A stretch of 64,000 nt of DNA. It comes from Mesorhizobium sp. J8. GTDB taxonomy: Bacteria; Pseudomonadota; Alphaproteobacteria; Rhizobiales; Rhizobiaceae. Under the pieces are notes generated by a model that made no database searches, was not told where the DNA came from, and worked only from the letters and a program-made list of their open reading frames with translations. Positions 1 to 10,863 of this stretch are shown one piece after another (within the stretch, counting starts at the first letter, position 1; the number at the start of each line of letters is the position of its first letter). Location: the NCBI RefSeq assembly GCF_016591715.1, contig NZ_AP024109.1:6012001-6076000 (forward strand), in the 5' to 3' direction. The position numbers were made by a program, and so were the translations under genes.

Positions 1-302
1 GCGAAGCCGTTGTCGTCGGTTCCATTTTCCGGGAAGGCGGCGATGAGATTGGCGCGCCGGTCGTGGTTTCCGGGCAGCAGCCGGTAGGGCACGGTGAGCC
101 GGCTCAGCGCGGCCTTCAGGTCGGCGTAGCTCTCGGCCTCGCCGTCATCGGTCAGGTCGCCCGTGAAGATGCAGAGCGTCGCATCGCTGTGACGTTGATT
201 GATATGATCGATGCATCGATCGAGGCGCTCGTTCAAGTTTGCGCCATAGCGCATCTCGCGCCGACGACCGAGATGGACGTCGGAGACCTGGATTATCTTC
301 AT
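1..302 (-). CDS. Metallophosphoesterase, C-terminus outside the window
   Basis: The first 100 codons of a calcineurin-like phosphoesterase. The ATG lies at 302 and the protein opens MKIIQVSDVHLG, the classic first metal motif (DxH), followed by FTGDLTDDG (GD motif) and LLPGNHDRR (GNHD motif), so three of the five metal-binding blocks are present. It belongs to the cyclic-nucleotide/glycerophosphodiester phosphodiesterase branch (CpdA/GpdQ type), but the substrate cannot be fixed from the fragment. It starts 45 bases after the ugpC stop in the same direction, so it is probably the last gene of the ugp operon. That context suggests hydrolysis of glycerophosphodiesters to feed the importer, the role UgpQ has in enterobacteria. 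Confidence 0.85.
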   Translation of the reverse strand, partial: MKIIQVSDVHLGRRREMRYGANLNERLDRCIDHINQRHSDATLCIFTGDLTDDGEAESYADLKAALSRLTVPYRLLPGNHDRRANLIAAFPENGTDDNGF

Positions 303-347
303 GCGTGAACCCTCAATCAGCTCTTTCGAAATCGCGGGGAGTTTCGC

Positions 348-1448
<1,101 letters not shown>

Positions 1449-1460
1449 TTTATCGTCTCC

Positions 1461-2375
1461 CTATTTTTCGGTGGCGATCAGACCGCGCACGAACCAGCGC
1501 TGCATCAGCACCACCACGATCAGCGGCGGCAGCATGACGATCAGCGTGCCAGCCATGGCGATATGCCATTCCGGCGCGCCGCCGACATTGGGGATGAGCT
1601 GCTTCAGCTCGGTCACCGCCATCGCGTGCGACTGGTCGGTGGTGATAAGCAACGGCCACAGATACTGGTTCCAGGCCCACAGGAACATGATGGTGCCGAG
1701 CGCCGCCATGTTGTTGCGCGACAACGGCAGAAGGATATCGACGAAGAAGCGCAGCGCGCCGGCGCCGTCCATCCGCGCCGCCTCGGTCAATTCGTCGGGC
1801 ACGGTCAGGAAGAACTGCCGGTAAAGGAAGGTGCCGGTGGCGGTGGCGACCAGCGGCAGGATCAGGCCGCTATAGGAATTGAGCAGCCCCAGGCTGAGCT
1901 GGACCTGAACCCCCGATATCTTCTCAATCAGCCAGGAAAGCCCCGTCAGGTCCATGATCGTCTGATAGGGATCGAGAACGTTGGCGACCACCGCGTAGGT
2001 CGGCACGATGCGCACTTCGAGCGGCAGCATCAGCGTGACGAAGATCAGCCAGAAGATCAGCATGCGGCCGGGATAGCGGAAATAGACGATCGAGAAGGCC
2101 GTCAGCGCCGACACGATGACTTTGCCGGCGGCGACCCCGAACGCCATGACGAAGGAGTTGAAGAGCTTCGGGCCGAGATCGGCGGTCGTCCACGCCGTCT
2201 TGATGTTGACCCAGAAATCGCTGCCCGGCAGCAGCGACATCGGCACGTCGTTGACGTCCTTCAGATTGTGCGAGGCGGCGATCGCCACGATGACGAACGG
2301 CGCCACGCAGAATACGAAGCCGGCGAACAGGATGAGATGCGTGAAGAAATTGAGGATCGGGGTGCGTTCGACCAT
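1461..2375 (-). CDS. ugpE: sn-Glycerol-3-phosphate ABC importer, permease
   Basis: A 304-residue inner-membrane permease of the MalG/UgpE type, with about six hydrophobic spans. The cytoplasmic EAA loop that docks on the ATPase is visible at residues 198-206 (EAARMDGAG). The N-terminal span runs over residues 10-33. It follows ugpA by 7 bases and precedes ugpC by 12, so all three are certainly co-transcribed. Together with UgpA it forms the translocation channel. Confidence 0.92.
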   Translation of the reverse strand: MVERTPILNFFTHLILFAGFVFCVAPFVIVAIAASHNLKDVNDVPMSLLPGSDFWVNIKTAWTTADLGPKLFNSFVMAFGVAAGKVIVSALTAFSIVYFRYPGRMLIFWLIFVTLMLPLEVRIVPTYAVVANVLDPYQTIMDLTGLSWLIEKISGVQVQLSLGLLNSYSGLILPLVATATGTFLYRQFFLTVPDELTEAARMDGAGALRFFVDILLPLSRNNMAALGTIMFLWAWNQYLWPLLITTDQSHAMAVTELKQLIPNVGGAPEWHIAMAGTLIVMLPPLIVVVLMQRWFVRGLIATEK

Positions 2376-2382
2376 GACCGCC

Positions 2383-3267
2383 TCAGCGATAATGCACGCG
2401 CCGCTCGATGAAGCGGAACTGGACGATGGTGAGCGCGATGATCAAGAGCATCAGGATGATGCTCTGCGCGGCGGCGCCAGAGTAATCCAGGCCTTTGAAG
2501 CCGTCGGAATAGATCTTGTAGACCATCAGGTTGGTGGCATTGGCAGGCCCGCCCGCCGTCATGATGTCGACGATGCCGAAGGAGTCCTGGAAACTTTCGG
2601 TGATGTTGATGACCAGCAGGAAGAAGATCGTCGGCGTGATCAGCGGGAACTGGATGTCCCAGAAGCGCCGGATGACACCGGAGCCGTCCATCGCCGCAGC
2701 CTCGATCAGCGAGCGCGGGATCGCCTGGAAGGCGGCGAGAAAGAAGATGAAGTTATAGCCGACATATTTCCAGGAAAAGGCGATGATGATCGAGGCCATC
2801 GCGTCGGCGCCGTCGAGGCCTGGGTCCCAGAAGCCCGGCCAGACCTTGTTGACGACGGCCATGAAGCCGGCCTCCGGCGCCAGGATGAAACGAAACGCCA
2901 GCGCCAGAGCCGGCGCGGCGATGCCGTAAGGCCAGATCAGCACCACTCGATAGAGCCATGAGCCGGCAAGTTGCCGGTCGGTCAAGGCGGCGAGCACGAG
3001 CGCGATGACCATGGCAAGGCCGGTGCTGATTCCGGCGAAGATCATGCTGGCGGTGATGGAATTCCAGTAGTCGGCATTGGCGAGGATCGAGCGGAAATTG
3101 TCGAGCCCGACCCAGATATTGCCGCCGCCCCAGGGCTGCTGCAGCGTCAGCGACCAGTAAACCGCCTGGCCCGCCGGCCAGTAGAAGAAGGTGAAGATCA
3201 GGATGAGCTGCGGCACCGCGAACAGGATGCCGATCGTCCATCTGCCGAAAGTGACGCGTTTTTCCAT
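2383..3267 (-). CDS. ugpA: sn-Glycerol-3-phosphate ABC importer, permease
   Basis: A 294-residue permease of the MalF/UgpA class. Span one is at residues 11-30, followed by the periplasmic stretch with WVGLDNFRSIL that is typical of UgpA. The EAA docking loop is at residues 189-197 (EAAAMDGSG). It is separated from the upstream binding-protein gene by 105 bases that hold a strong hairpin, and from ugpE by 7 bases. It pairs with UgpE in the heterodimeric channel. Confidence 0.92.
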   Translation of the reverse strand: MEKRVTFGRWTIGILFAVPQLILIFTFFYWPAGQAVYWSLTLQQPWGGGNIWVGLDNFRSILANADYWNSITASMIFAGISTGLAMVIALVLAALTDRQLAGSWLYRVVLIWPYGIAAPALALAFRFILAPEAGFMAVVNKVWPGFWDPGLDGADAMASIIIAFSWKYVGYNFIFFLAAFQAIPRSLIEAAAMDGSGVIRRFWDIQFPLITPTIFFLLVINITESFQDSFGIVDIMTAGGPANATNLMVYKIYSDGFKGLDYSGAAAQSIILMLLIIALTIVQFRFIERRVHYR

Positions 3268-3327
3268 CGATCCGCCGGTGCCGTTGAACCGTCAGCCCAC
3301 CTTCACGGGTAAACCTAGATGTGAAAT

Positions 3328-3356
3328 GGCCGCCCGTCGATTCCCGACGGGCGGCC
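3328..3356 (-). promoter_or_regulatory. Intercistronic hairpin between ugpB and ugpA
   Basis: A perfect 12-bp inverted repeat (3328-3339 with 3345-3356) around a 5-base loop lies 16 bases after the ugpB stop, within the 105-base gap to ugpA. There is no clear U-tract on the minus-strand transcript, so it is more likely a 3'-protecting or partially terminating stem-loop than a full terminator. Such stems commonly raise the level of binding-protein mRNA over that of the permease genes; that role is inferred here. Confidence 0.7.
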
Positions 3357-3372
3357 GCTCCAACATCCGGGA

Positions 3373-4725
3373 TCAGGGCAGGGTCTTACCCGGATAGGTC
3401 TGCTGGAAGCGCTCGAGTATGGCGTCGCCATTCTTGACCAGCGTGTCGAGGCCTTCCTGGACGCTGACCTTGTTGGCGAAGATCGCCTGCATCTGCGTGC
3501 CGAATTCGGCGCGGATCTGGGTGAAGTTGCCGAGCCGAACCCCGCGGGTGATCTCGGTCGGCTCCGAGGCGGTCAGGCTCTCGATCGCCACTTCACGGCC
3601 CTTGTAGGGCGCCTTGTCGTAGAAGCCGTTGGACTTCATGAAATCGAAGCCCGACTTCGTCACGGGGATGTAGCCGGTGTTGGTCGACCAGAACAAAGCG
3701 GTCTTGGGATCGTGGATGAAATTGAGGAAGGCGGCCGCGCCCTTGTATTCGGCGTCCGACTTGCCGGACAGAACCCACAGCGAGGCGCCGCCGACCAGCG
3801 AGTTCTTGCGCTCGGTGCCGGCATAGACCGGCAGCTCGGCGACGTCCCAGTTCATGCCTTCCTTCTGGGTGCGGCCGACCGTGCCGTGGTCGCCGACCGA
3901 GGTCAGGATGACCTGGCAGGTGCCGGTGGCGAAAGCCTGCACCATGTCCTGGCCGAGGTCCTTCGACTTGATCTTGATCAGGCCGGCGTCATACCACTTT
4001 TTCAAGTCGGTGACGTACTGGACGAACTTGGTCTTGTTGACTTCCAGACGGGCGTCGAGACCGTCATAGCCGTTGTTCTTGGTGGCGATCGGCTGATTGT
4101 GCAGCGCCGAGAACTGCTCCATCAGTTGCCAGCTCTCATTGGCCGAGATGTTGATCGCCATCGGGCAATCATAGCCGGCGTCCTTCAGCGCCTTGAGGTC
4201 GGCGCCGACATCTTCCCAGGTCTTCGGCGCCTCGCTCTTGCCGATCTTGGCGAAGGCGTCCTTGTTCCAGTACATCAGCGCCGTCGAGGAGTTGAACGGG
4301 AAAGACAGCATCTCGCCCTTCGAGGTCGCGTAATAGCGGGCGATGCCGGGGAAATAGTCGCTGTAGTCGATCTTGTAGCCGTTCTCCTCCATCAGCTTGT
4401 CGGCGGGCTTGTAGGCGCCCGACAGCATCATGGTGGCGGTGCCGACGTCATAGACCTGGACGACGGTGGGCTGCTTGCCGGCGCGGAAGGCGGCGATCGT
4501 GTTCTGCAGCGTGGCGTCGTAATTGCCCTGGCTGGTGCAGACGACCTCGTAGTCCTTCTGGGAATCGTTGAAGTTCTTGCACAGCGTGTCGACGACGCGG
4601 GCAAGATCGCCCGAAAGTCCGAACCAGAAATCGAATTTGACCGGCTCGGCGAAAGCAGGAACCGCAAGCGCGGTGCTGAGCGCGCCGGCGGCAAGGGCAG
4701 CGAAGCCCCGCTTGATGATCGTCAT
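3373..4725 (-). CDS. ugpB: sn-Glycerol-3-phosphate ABC importer, periplasmic binding protein
   Basis: A 450-residue extracellular solute-binding protein (family 1). A signal peptide covers residues 1-26 (KR at 5-6, hydrophobic core 8-21, AFA cleavage site before E27). The mature part begins VKFDFWFGLSGDLARVVD, close to known UgpB N-termini. It captures glycerol-3-phosphate in the periplasm and delivers it to UgpAE. It is the first gene of the operon; the promoter must lie in the 240 bases upstream. In rhizobia this operon is phosphate-regulated, but only a single CTGTCAC half of a Pho box (about 4799-4805, minus strand) could be seen. Confidence 0.93.
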   Translation of the reverse strand: MTIIKRGFAALAAGALSTALAVPAFAEPVKFDFWFGLSGDLARVVDTLCKNFNDSQKDYEVVCTSQGNYDATLQNTIAAFRAGKQPTVVQVYDVGTATMMLSGAYKPADKLMEENGYKIDYSDYFPGIARYYATSKGEMLSFPFNSSTALMYWNKDAFAKIGKSEAPKTWEDVGADLKALKDAGYDCPMAINISANESWQLMEQFSALHNQPIATKNNGYDGLDARLEVNKTKFVQYVTDLKKWYDAGLIKIKSKDLGQDMVQAFATGTCQVILTSVGDHGTVGRTQKEGMNWDVAELPVYAGTERKNSLVGGASLWVLSGKSDAEYKGAAAFLNFIHDPKTALFWSTNTGYIPVTKSGFDFMKSNGFYDKAPYKGREVAIESLTASEPTEITRGVRLGNFTQIRAEFGTQMQAIFANKVSVQEGLDTLVKNGDAILERFQQTYPGKTLP

Positions 4726-4965
4726 GGTTTTTCCCTCTTGAGTGGCAGTGTGACAAGGGTTTTGCGCAAGTCCTTGCCCGCTCTCATAGAGAAGGTATGT
4801 GACAGTTCTGTTGTGGCCCCTTGACCGGCAAGCGGCCCCTGTGGACAGCCGGTCTCTCCTCCTCCTGGCAGCGGTCGCGCCGGCATGAAAACGTCACATC
4901 GGCGCTCTAGAGAGCTAGAGCACGCCCACGCGGCGAAAAGACTCTTTGATTAACCGACTAACTGA

Positions 4966-6018
4966 ATGAGAAGAGACATGCTGGTTCCGCAGCTCACGCA
5001 CGTGCCTGTCGACGTCCGCAACGCCATGCGGGACGGACAGCGCGACAGCGCCACTCATTTGCGCCACGCGGCCGCCGTTCCAGCCCTCGGCGAGATCGAG
5101 ATCGGCGGCAAGGCTTCGCAAGCAAGCGCCGGCGAGAGCCTGACCGTCATGGCCTGGAACGTCGAGCGGCTGCGTCACCTCGATGCCATCGCCGCAACGA
5201 TCGCCGGCCAGGCGCCGCATGTCGTGCTGCTGTCCGAGGTCGACAAGGGCATGGCGCGCTCCGGCAACGGCCATCTTTTGAGCCGGCTTGCCGATCGTCT
5301 CGGCCATTCCTACGCCTATGGCGTCGAGTTCCTCGAACTCGGTACCGGCAACGAGGCCGAGCAGGCGGCAAATGGCGGCGCCGAGAACATCGAGGGCTTC
5401 CACGGCAACGCCATAACCAGCGCCGTCCCGCTGCTGCGACCCTTCCTCGTTCGCCTGGACGCCGCCGGCGCCTGGTTCCTGCCGGAGCACGGCCAGCCCC
5501 GGATTGGCGGCCGCATGGCGCTCGGCGGCCAGGTGATGGTCGGCGACCGCCGGGTCACCGTCGTTTCGGTGCACCTCGAGAACCGCACCAATCCCGCCGG
5601 CCGCGCCGACCAGACGCGCCACCTGCTCGACGCCATCGACAGATATGACGCGGAAGCGCCGGTGCTGATCGGCGGCGATTTCAACACGCTGACCGCGACC
5701 TATGAAGAGCGTCACGCCGATCCGGCCGCATGGCAGGCCCGCATTGCCGCCGAACCGGACCGGCTGATGTGCCCCGACCGCCACGAGCCCCTCTTCGGCA
5801 TCATGGCCGAGCGCGGCTACGATTGGCGCGACGCCAATGCGTTCGACAGACCCACCCAGCGGCGCGCGGCAGGCGACGCCACACCTGCCGGCCACATCGA
5901 CTGGTTCTTCACCCGGGGTCTCGTGGCAAGCGCGCCGGCGACGCTGCCGGCGGTGCTGCCGGACGGCAGCCCGAGCGCCGACCACGAGGCGCTGGTGGTC
6001 ACGGTGCGGTTGAAGTGA
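4966..6018 (+). CDS. Endonuclease/exonuclease/phosphatase-family protein
   Basis: 350 residues with the EEP metal-hydrolase fold. Active-site landmarks: N65 in MAWNVERLR, the metal-binding Glu91 in LLSEVDKG, GGDFN at 236-240, and the terminal DH pair at 339-340 in SADHEAL. No signal peptide or membrane span is evident; the first 55 residues are variable and lie outside the fold. A second ATG at 4978 has a purine-rich stretch (AGAAGAG) just upstream and is an equally good start. The substrate is unknown: the superfamily includes nucleases, sphingomyelinases and inositol phosphatases. It stands alone, divergent from ugpB. Confidence 0.8.
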   Translation: MRRDMLVPQLTHVPVDVRNAMRDGQRDSATHLRHAAAVPALGEIEIGGKASQASAGESLTVMAWNVERLRHLDAIAATIAGQAPHVVLLSEVDKGMARSGNGHLLSRLADRLGHSYAYGVEFLELGTGNEAEQAANGGAENIEGFHGNAITSAVPLLRPFLVRLDAAGAWFLPEHGQPRIGGRMALGGQVMVGDRRVTVVSVHLENRTNPAGRADQTRHLLDAIDRYDAEAPVLIGGDFNTLTATYEERHADPAAWQARIAAEPDRLMCPDRHEPLFGIMAERGYDWRDANAFDRPTQRRAAGDATPAGHIDWFFTRGLVASAPATLPAVLPDGSPSADHEALVVTVRLK

Positions 6019-6196
6019 CTGCCTTTGGACCGACACGATCGGTCGGATCGGCCAATCGATCCGGCGCATAATCTTCCGCAGGCGACACAACCTGGAAAGC
6101 ACGCAGAGGTTGCGGGCGGCATAATCGATTCTTCAGCCGTCCGGTCCTAATCAATCCCATTGCCTTGATTGATGCGGGTAGATCAGGTGAAGCAAG

Positions 6197-8632
6197 ATGC
6201 TGACCGTCTATAATTGTATCGTGAACGAGCACGATCTGAGACTGGTCGCACTGGCCGCGCTCATTTGCGGAATATCCTGTTTCTCCGCGGTGAACCTGCT
6301 TCGTCATGTCGAGCAGTCGACCAGTCGAAACCGTCATGCCTGGCTGCTGATTGCCGCCGCCTCGACCGGATTCGGCATCTGGGCGACGCATTTCATCGCC
6401 ATGATCGCTTTCACGCCGGGAATACCCAACGCCTACAACGCCGAACTTTCGGTCGCTTCGCTGGCGGTTTCCGTTCTGCTGACGGCCGCCGGCATGTGGA
6501 TCGCGACCGTGCGCGGCGGCATCGACCACTACCTCGTGGGCGGCGCCGTGCTCGGCATCGGCATCGCGGCGATGCACTATACCGGCATGGCGGCTTTCGA
6601 GGTCGAAGGCCGGATCGTCTGGAACCAGCTGCTGGTCGCCGCCTCGCTGGTCTCGGGCATAATGCTCGCCGCGCTCTCGCTGCTTGTGGTGCTTCGCCGC
6701 CCGTCGACCCTGGGAACGATCCTTGGCACCGTCCTGCTGACGCTGGCGATCTGCACGCTGCATTTCATCGCCATGGCCGCCGTCTCGATCTACCCGGATT
6801 CCTCGATCGGGATCTCGAAATTCACGATCGCGCCGATGTCGCAGGCCTTTGCCGCCGCGGCGGCAAGCCTGGTCATCCTGGTGCTGTCGGCCACGGCGCT
6901 GTGGATCGATCTGCGGTTTCGCCGTCACAGGGTCGAGGCGGAACGCATGCATGGCCTCGCCAATGCCGCCGTCGAAGGCCTTATCGTCTGCGACGGCAAC
7001 CGCATCGTCAGCGCCAATGACAGCATCGCGGCGCTGAGCGGCATCGCCGCCGGCACGCTGAACACGATGACGCTCAGCGACCTGTTCGGCGAACGGATCG
7101 CGTCGGCCGTCACCGCCGGCAGCGGACAGGCGCAGGAAGCCGACCTTCGCAGCCGAGACGACAGCCGGATACCGGTGGAGTTGATCGCCAGGAGCATCGA
7201 TTATTGCGGCAGGCCGCATCTGGTCGTGGCCGTCCGGGACATTCGCGAGCGCCGGAAGGCCGAGCAGGAGATCATGCGGCTCGCGCATTACGACCCGCTC
7301 ACAGGGCTGGCCAACCGCCGCAGCTTCACCGCCCGGCTGGAAGCCGAGATCGCCGCGTCGGCGGAAGGCGGCAACGGCAAGCGGGGCCAGCTGGCGCTCA
7401 TGCTGCTCGACCTAGACAGGTTCAAGGAAGTGAACGACCTCTTCGGCCACGCCGCCGGCGACGCCGTGCTGCAGAAGGTGGCCCACTGCGCCTCCAGCGC
7501 GCTGCGCCATGGCCAGATGTTGGCCCGGCTCGGCGGCGACGAATTCGCCATCATCGCCCCCAACCTTCCCGATCCGCAAGCGGCCGGCCGCATTGCCGAA
7601 GCGGTGCTATCGGCGCTGCGCCAGGAAAACCGGCTGTCGCCGGGCGGCATGGTGTCGGCCAGCATCGGCATCGCGCTTTACCCGCTCGACGCCGACGAGC
7701 AGGCGGCGCTGGTCAGCCATGCCGACACCGCGCTCTATCGCGCCAAGGCCGAAGGCAAGGACACCTTCCGCTATTTCGAGGCCTCGATGGGCGCTGAGGC
7801 GCGCGACCGGCGCAGCCTGGAGCAGGACCTGCGCCAGGCCGTGGCGCGCGGCGAGTTCCGGCTCGTCTATCAGCCGCAGAAGGAAATCAGCAGCGGCAGG
7901 ATGATCGGCTTCGAAGCCCTGCTGCGTTGGCGGCATCCCGAACGCGGAGAGGTTCCGCCTTCGGTGTTCATCCCGGTGGCCGAGGACAGCGGTTCGATCG
8001 CTCAGATCGGCGAGTGGGTGCTGGCGGCGGCCTGCAAGGAAGCCGCGACCTGGAAGAACCCGCTGACGGTCGCCGTCAATGTCTCGGCGGTGCAGCTCCA
8101 CAATCCCGATTTCAGCCGCAAGGTGCATGAGGTGCTGCTGCGCACCGGCCTGGCGGCGGGCAGGCTCGAACTCGAGATCACCGAGACGGCGCTGGTGAAG
8201 GACATGCCGCGCGCGCTGGCCACCTTGCGCCAGATCAAGGCGCTCGGCGTGCGCGTGGCGATGGACGATTTCGGCACCGGCTATTCCTCGCTGTCCAACC
8301 TGCGCGCCTTCCCGTTCGACAAGATCAAGATCGACGGCTCCTTCATCAAATCGGTCGACCGCAACAGTCAGGTCGCGACCATCGTGCGCGCCGTGCTCGG
8401 CCTGGGGCGCGGCCTCGGCCTGCCGGTCCTGGCCGAAGGCGTCGAGACGCTGGACGAGCTGCGCTTCCTCAACGCCGAGGATTGCGACATCGGCCAGGGA
8501 TATTTTCTGGGCAGGCCCGGCCCGATCGAGGCGTTCGGCGAGCTGACAGGCGTTTCGGCGGCCGATGACGGCGTGACGAAGACGGCGCCGCCGGCACTAA
8601 GATCGAGAATATGCGGAGCGGCAGCATCCTGA
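6197..8632 (+). CDS. MHYT-PAS-GGDEF-EAL cyclic-di-GMP signalling protein
   Basis: 811 residues. Residues 1-240 form a seven-span MHYT sensor with the repeated HFIAM / MHYTGM / LHFIAM motifs thought to bind copper and sense O2, CO or NO. A PAS-like segment (about 245-345) leads to a diguanylate cyclase domain with an intact GGDEF at 446-450 and a phosphodiesterase domain with EAL at 573-575, DDFGTGYSS and AEGVE, so both enzymatic sites look competent. The RxxD inhibitory site before GGDEF is not present. The start has a good upstream purine box (GGTGAAG). It probably sets membrane-proximal c-di-GMP in response to gas or redox; which activity dominates cannot be read from sequence. Confidence 0.92.
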   Translation: MLTVYNCIVNEHDLRLVALAALICGISCFSAVNLLRHVEQSTSRNRHAWLLIAAASTGFGIWATHFIAMIAFTPGIPNAYNAELSVASLAVSVLLTAAGMWIATVRGGIDHYLVGGAVLGIGIAAMHYTGMAAFEVEGRIVWNQLLVAASLVSGIMLAALSLLVVLRRPSTLGTILGTVLLTLAICTLHFIAMAAVSIYPDSSIGISKFTIAPMSQAFAAAAASLVILVLSATALWIDLRFRRHRVEAERMHGLANAAVEGLIVCDGNRIVSANDSIAALSGIAAGTLNTMTLSDLFGERIASAVTAGSGQAQEADLRSRDDSRIPVELIARSIDYCGRPHLVVAVRDIRERRKAEQEIMRLAHYDPLTGLANRRSFTARLEAEIAASAEGGNGKRGQLALMLLDLDRFKEVNDLFGHAAGDAVLQKVAHCASSALRHGQMLARLGGDEFAIIAPNLPDPQAAGRIAEAVLSALRQENRLSPGGMVSASIGIALYPLDADEQAALVSHADTALYRAKAEGKDTFRYFEASMGAEARDRRSLEQDLRQAVARGEFRLVYQPQKEISSGRMIGFEALLRWRHPERGEVPPSVFIPVAEDSGSIAQIGEWVLAAACKEAATWKNPLTVAVNVSAVQLHNPDFSRKVHEVLLRTGLAAGRLELEITETALVKDMPRALATLRQIKALGVRVAMDDFGTGYSSLSNLRAFPFDKIKIDGSFIKSVDRNSQVATIVRAVLGLGRGLGLPVLAEGVETLDELRFLNAEDCDIGQGYFLGRPGPIEAFGELTGVSAADDGVTKTAPPALRSRICGAAAS

Positions 8633-8668
8633 TGCTGCAGCCGGCCGCGGCCGCGCGTTCAGTCTGAA

Positions 8669-8712
8669 GCAATTCCAGGAAAAGTGCGTAGCGGTTTTTC
8701 GTCCGGAATTGC
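8669..8712. repeat. Palindromic intergenic repeat (type A)
   Basis: Inverted repeat with arms GCAATTCC (8669-8676) and GGAATTGC (8705-8712) around a core containing GTGCGTAGCGGTTTTTC. It fills much of the 102-base gap between two convergent genes. A related element (core ending CTTTTCCTGGAATTGCTC) occurs at 44588-44641. It is a REP-like dispersed element. Confidence 0.6.
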
Positions 8713-8734
8713 GTCAATGCAAAAGACTACACGA

Positions 8735-9430
8735 TCACGGCGTTAGCGCTGCTTCCACCAGCCGCTTGGCGTCGGGGCTCGACCATTCGGCTGGGCCGTT
8801 CATATGTGCGATCAGGCAGCCTTCGCCATCGATCAACATGGTCACCGGGAGCCCGAGCGCCAGGCCGCGCGTCTTCGCCTCGTTGAACAGGGCGATCGTC
8901 GGGTCCCGGTAGAAGCCGAGCGTTTCGACGCCGATCTCCTTGAGGAACTTCTTCGGCTTGGTATCGTCGCCGGTGTCGACATTGACCGCGATCACCTCGA
9001 AGTCCTTGCCGCCCTTCTCCTTCTGCAGGGCGTCGAGCGCCGGCATCTCGGCGCGGCATGGAGCGCACCATGTCGCCCAGAGATTGAGCAGCACCGTCTT
9101 GCCGGCATGGTCGGCAATCGTCATCGGCTTGCCGTCGGGGCCGTTGAAGGCAAGGCTCTTCAGCGACTGCGGCGGATCGGCGGGCTGCAGGGCCGCGACC
9201 TGGCCGACAGCTTTCGCAGCGATGGTCTTGGCGCGCGCGGCCTTGACCCCGCAGGCCGCATCGCCCCCCCCGGCGTCCTTGTCGGAGGCCGCTGCGACCT
9301 TCTCGGGAGCGTTGTTGCCAGAACCGCTCTCGCTGACATATACCGCGACCGCGCCGGCCAGCACGCCCGCCACCAATGCGGCAAGGATGAGGCGCGTAGC
9401 CGGAAAAAAGAACCTATTGCCGTCTGCCAT
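8735..9430 (-). CDS. TlpA-like membrane-anchored thiol:disulfide oxidoreductase
   Basis: 231 residues counted from MADGNRFFF at 9430. One transmembrane anchor (about 13-32) puts a thioredoxin-fold domain in the periplasm. The redox motif WCAPC has cysteines 122 and 125, and the cis-proline loop reads GLPVTML. TlpA proteins reduce or protect cysteines of exported proteins, for example during cytochrome oxidase maturation in rhizobia. Two further cysteines, at 60 and in EGCLIAH, are outside the active site. It is transcribed away from argH; the two starts are 32 bases apart. Confidence 0.86.
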   Translation of the reverse strand: MADGNRFFFPATRLILAALVAGVLAGAVAVYVSESGSGNNAPEKVAAASDKDAGGGDAACGVKAARAKTIAAKAVGQVAALQPADPPQSLKSLAFNGPDGKPMTIADHAGKTVLLNLWATWCAPCRAEMPALDALQKEKGGKDFEVIAVNVDTGDDTKPKKFLKEIGVETLGFYRDPTIALFNEAKTRGLALGLPVTMLIDGEGCLIAHMNGPAEWSSPDAKRLVEAALTP

Positions 9431-9462
9431 TTCAAAACTGCTCCGGAGCACGGGTTATAGCG

Positions 9463-10863
9463 ATGAGCGACAAGAAGGCCAGCAACCAGATGTGGGGCGG
9501 ACGTTTTGCCTCGGGTCCGGCCGCGATCATGGAAGCGATCAACGCGTCGATCGGCTTCGACCGCAAGCTCTATGCGCAGGACATAAGCGGATCGATCGCC
9601 CATAGCGAGATGTTGGCTGAAACGGGCATTATTTCGGCCGCCGATCAAGAAAAAATCGCTCACGGGCTGAACACGATCCTGAAAGAGATCGAGGCCGGCA
9701 CGTTCGAATTCTCGACCAGGCTGGAAGACATCCACATGAATGTGGAAGCCCGCCTAGCCGACTTGATCGGCCCGGCGGCCGGCCGCCTGCACACCGCGCG
9801 CTCGCGCAACGACCAGGTGGCGGTCGACCTCAGGCTCTGGGTCAAGCAGGAGTGCCAGCGCGTCGCCGAAGCGCTGAAGGACCTGATCGGCGCCTTCCTC
9901 GAACGCGCCGAGGAGCACGCGGCGACCGTCATGCCCGGCTTCACCCATATGCAGGCCGCGCAGCCGGTGACCTTCGGCCACCATTGCATGGCCTATGTCG
10001 AGATGTTCGGCCGCGACCTGTCGCGCGTCCGCGACGCCATCGAGCGCATGGATGAAAGCCCGCTGGGCGCGGCGGCCCTTGCCGGCACCAGCTTTTCCAT
10101 CGACCGCCACATGACCGCGAGGGCTCTCGGTTTTCGCGAACCGACGCGCAATTCGCTGGACAGCGTCTCGGACCGCGATTTCGCGCTCGAATTCCTCAGC
10201 CTCGCCGCGATCTGCGCGACGCATTTGTCCAGGCTGGCCGAGGAGATCATCATCTGGTCGACGCCGCAATTCGGCTTCATCCGGCTCTCGGATTCCTTCT
10301 CCACCGGCTCCTCGATCATGCCGCAGAAGAAGAACCCGGACGCCGCCGAGCTGGTGCGCGGCAAGACCGGCCGCATCAACGGCCATCTTGTCGGCCTGCT
10401 GACCGTGATGAAGGGCATGCCGCTCACCTATGGCAAGGACATGCAGGAAGACAAGGAAGCGGTCTTCGACGCCGCCGAGACGCTCGACCTGATGCTGGCG
10501 GCGACCGCTGGCATGGTGCGCGACATGACCGTCAACGCCGCCGCCATGAAGAAGGCCGCCGGCGCCGGTCACGCCACGGCGACCGACCTTGCCGACTGGC
10601 TGGTGCGCAATCTGGGCCTGCCCTTCCGCGAGGCGCACCACGTCACCGGCCGCGCCGTGGCGCTTGCGGAGGAGAAGAAGGTCTCCCTTGAAAAGCTCTC
10701 GCTGGACGATCTGCGCTCGATCCATCCCGGCATCTCCGACGGCGTCTTCTCGGTGCTCGCCGTGCAGAACTCCGTGAAGAGCCGCACCAGCTTCGGCGGC
10801 ACCGCGCCGTCGGAAGTGCGAAAGCAGATCCGCTACTGGAAGAAGCGGCTCGCCAAGGCTTAA
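9463..10863 (+). CDS. argH: Argininosuccinate lyase
   Basis: 466 residues, full length for the family. It splits argininosuccinate to arginine and fumarate, the last step of arginine synthesis, in the cytoplasm. The fumarase/aspartase-superfamily signature [12 protein letters not shown] is at residues 282-293, and the N-terminus ([23 protein letters not shown]) is diagnostic of ArgH. It shares a short divergent promoter region with the TlpA-like gene and precedes lptM-lysA, an arrangement common in Rhizobiales. Confidence 0.96.
   Translation: MSDKKASNQMWGGRFASGPAAIMEAINASIGFDRKLYAQDISGSIAHSEMLAETGIISAADQEKIAHGLNTILKEIEAGTFEFSTRLEDIHMNVEARLADLIGPAAGRLHTARSRNDQVAVDLRLWVKQECQRVAEALKDLIGAFLERAEEHAATVMPGFTHMQAAQPVTFGHHCMAYVEMFGRDLSRVRDAIERMDESPLGAAALAGTSFSIDRHMTARALGFREPTRNSLDSVSDRDFALEFLSLAAICATHLSRLAEEIIIWSTPQFGFIRLSDSFSTGSSIMPQKKNPDAAELVRGKTGRINGHLVGLLTVMKGMPLTYGKDMQEDKEAVFDAAETLDLMLAATAGMVRDMTVNAAAMKKAAGAGHATATDLADWLVRNLGLPFREAHHVTGRAVALAEEKKVSLEKLSLDDLRSIHPGISDGVFSVLAVQNSVKSRTSFGGTAPSEVRKQIRYWKKRLAKA

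Noticed and set aside
4726..4965. Possible Pho box in front of ugpB
   Set aside because: Only one good CTGTCAC half is present (about 4799-4805, minus strand); the second 7-base half at 11-base spacing is poor. PhoB control is known for this operon in rhizobia, but the sequence alone does not support a full box.
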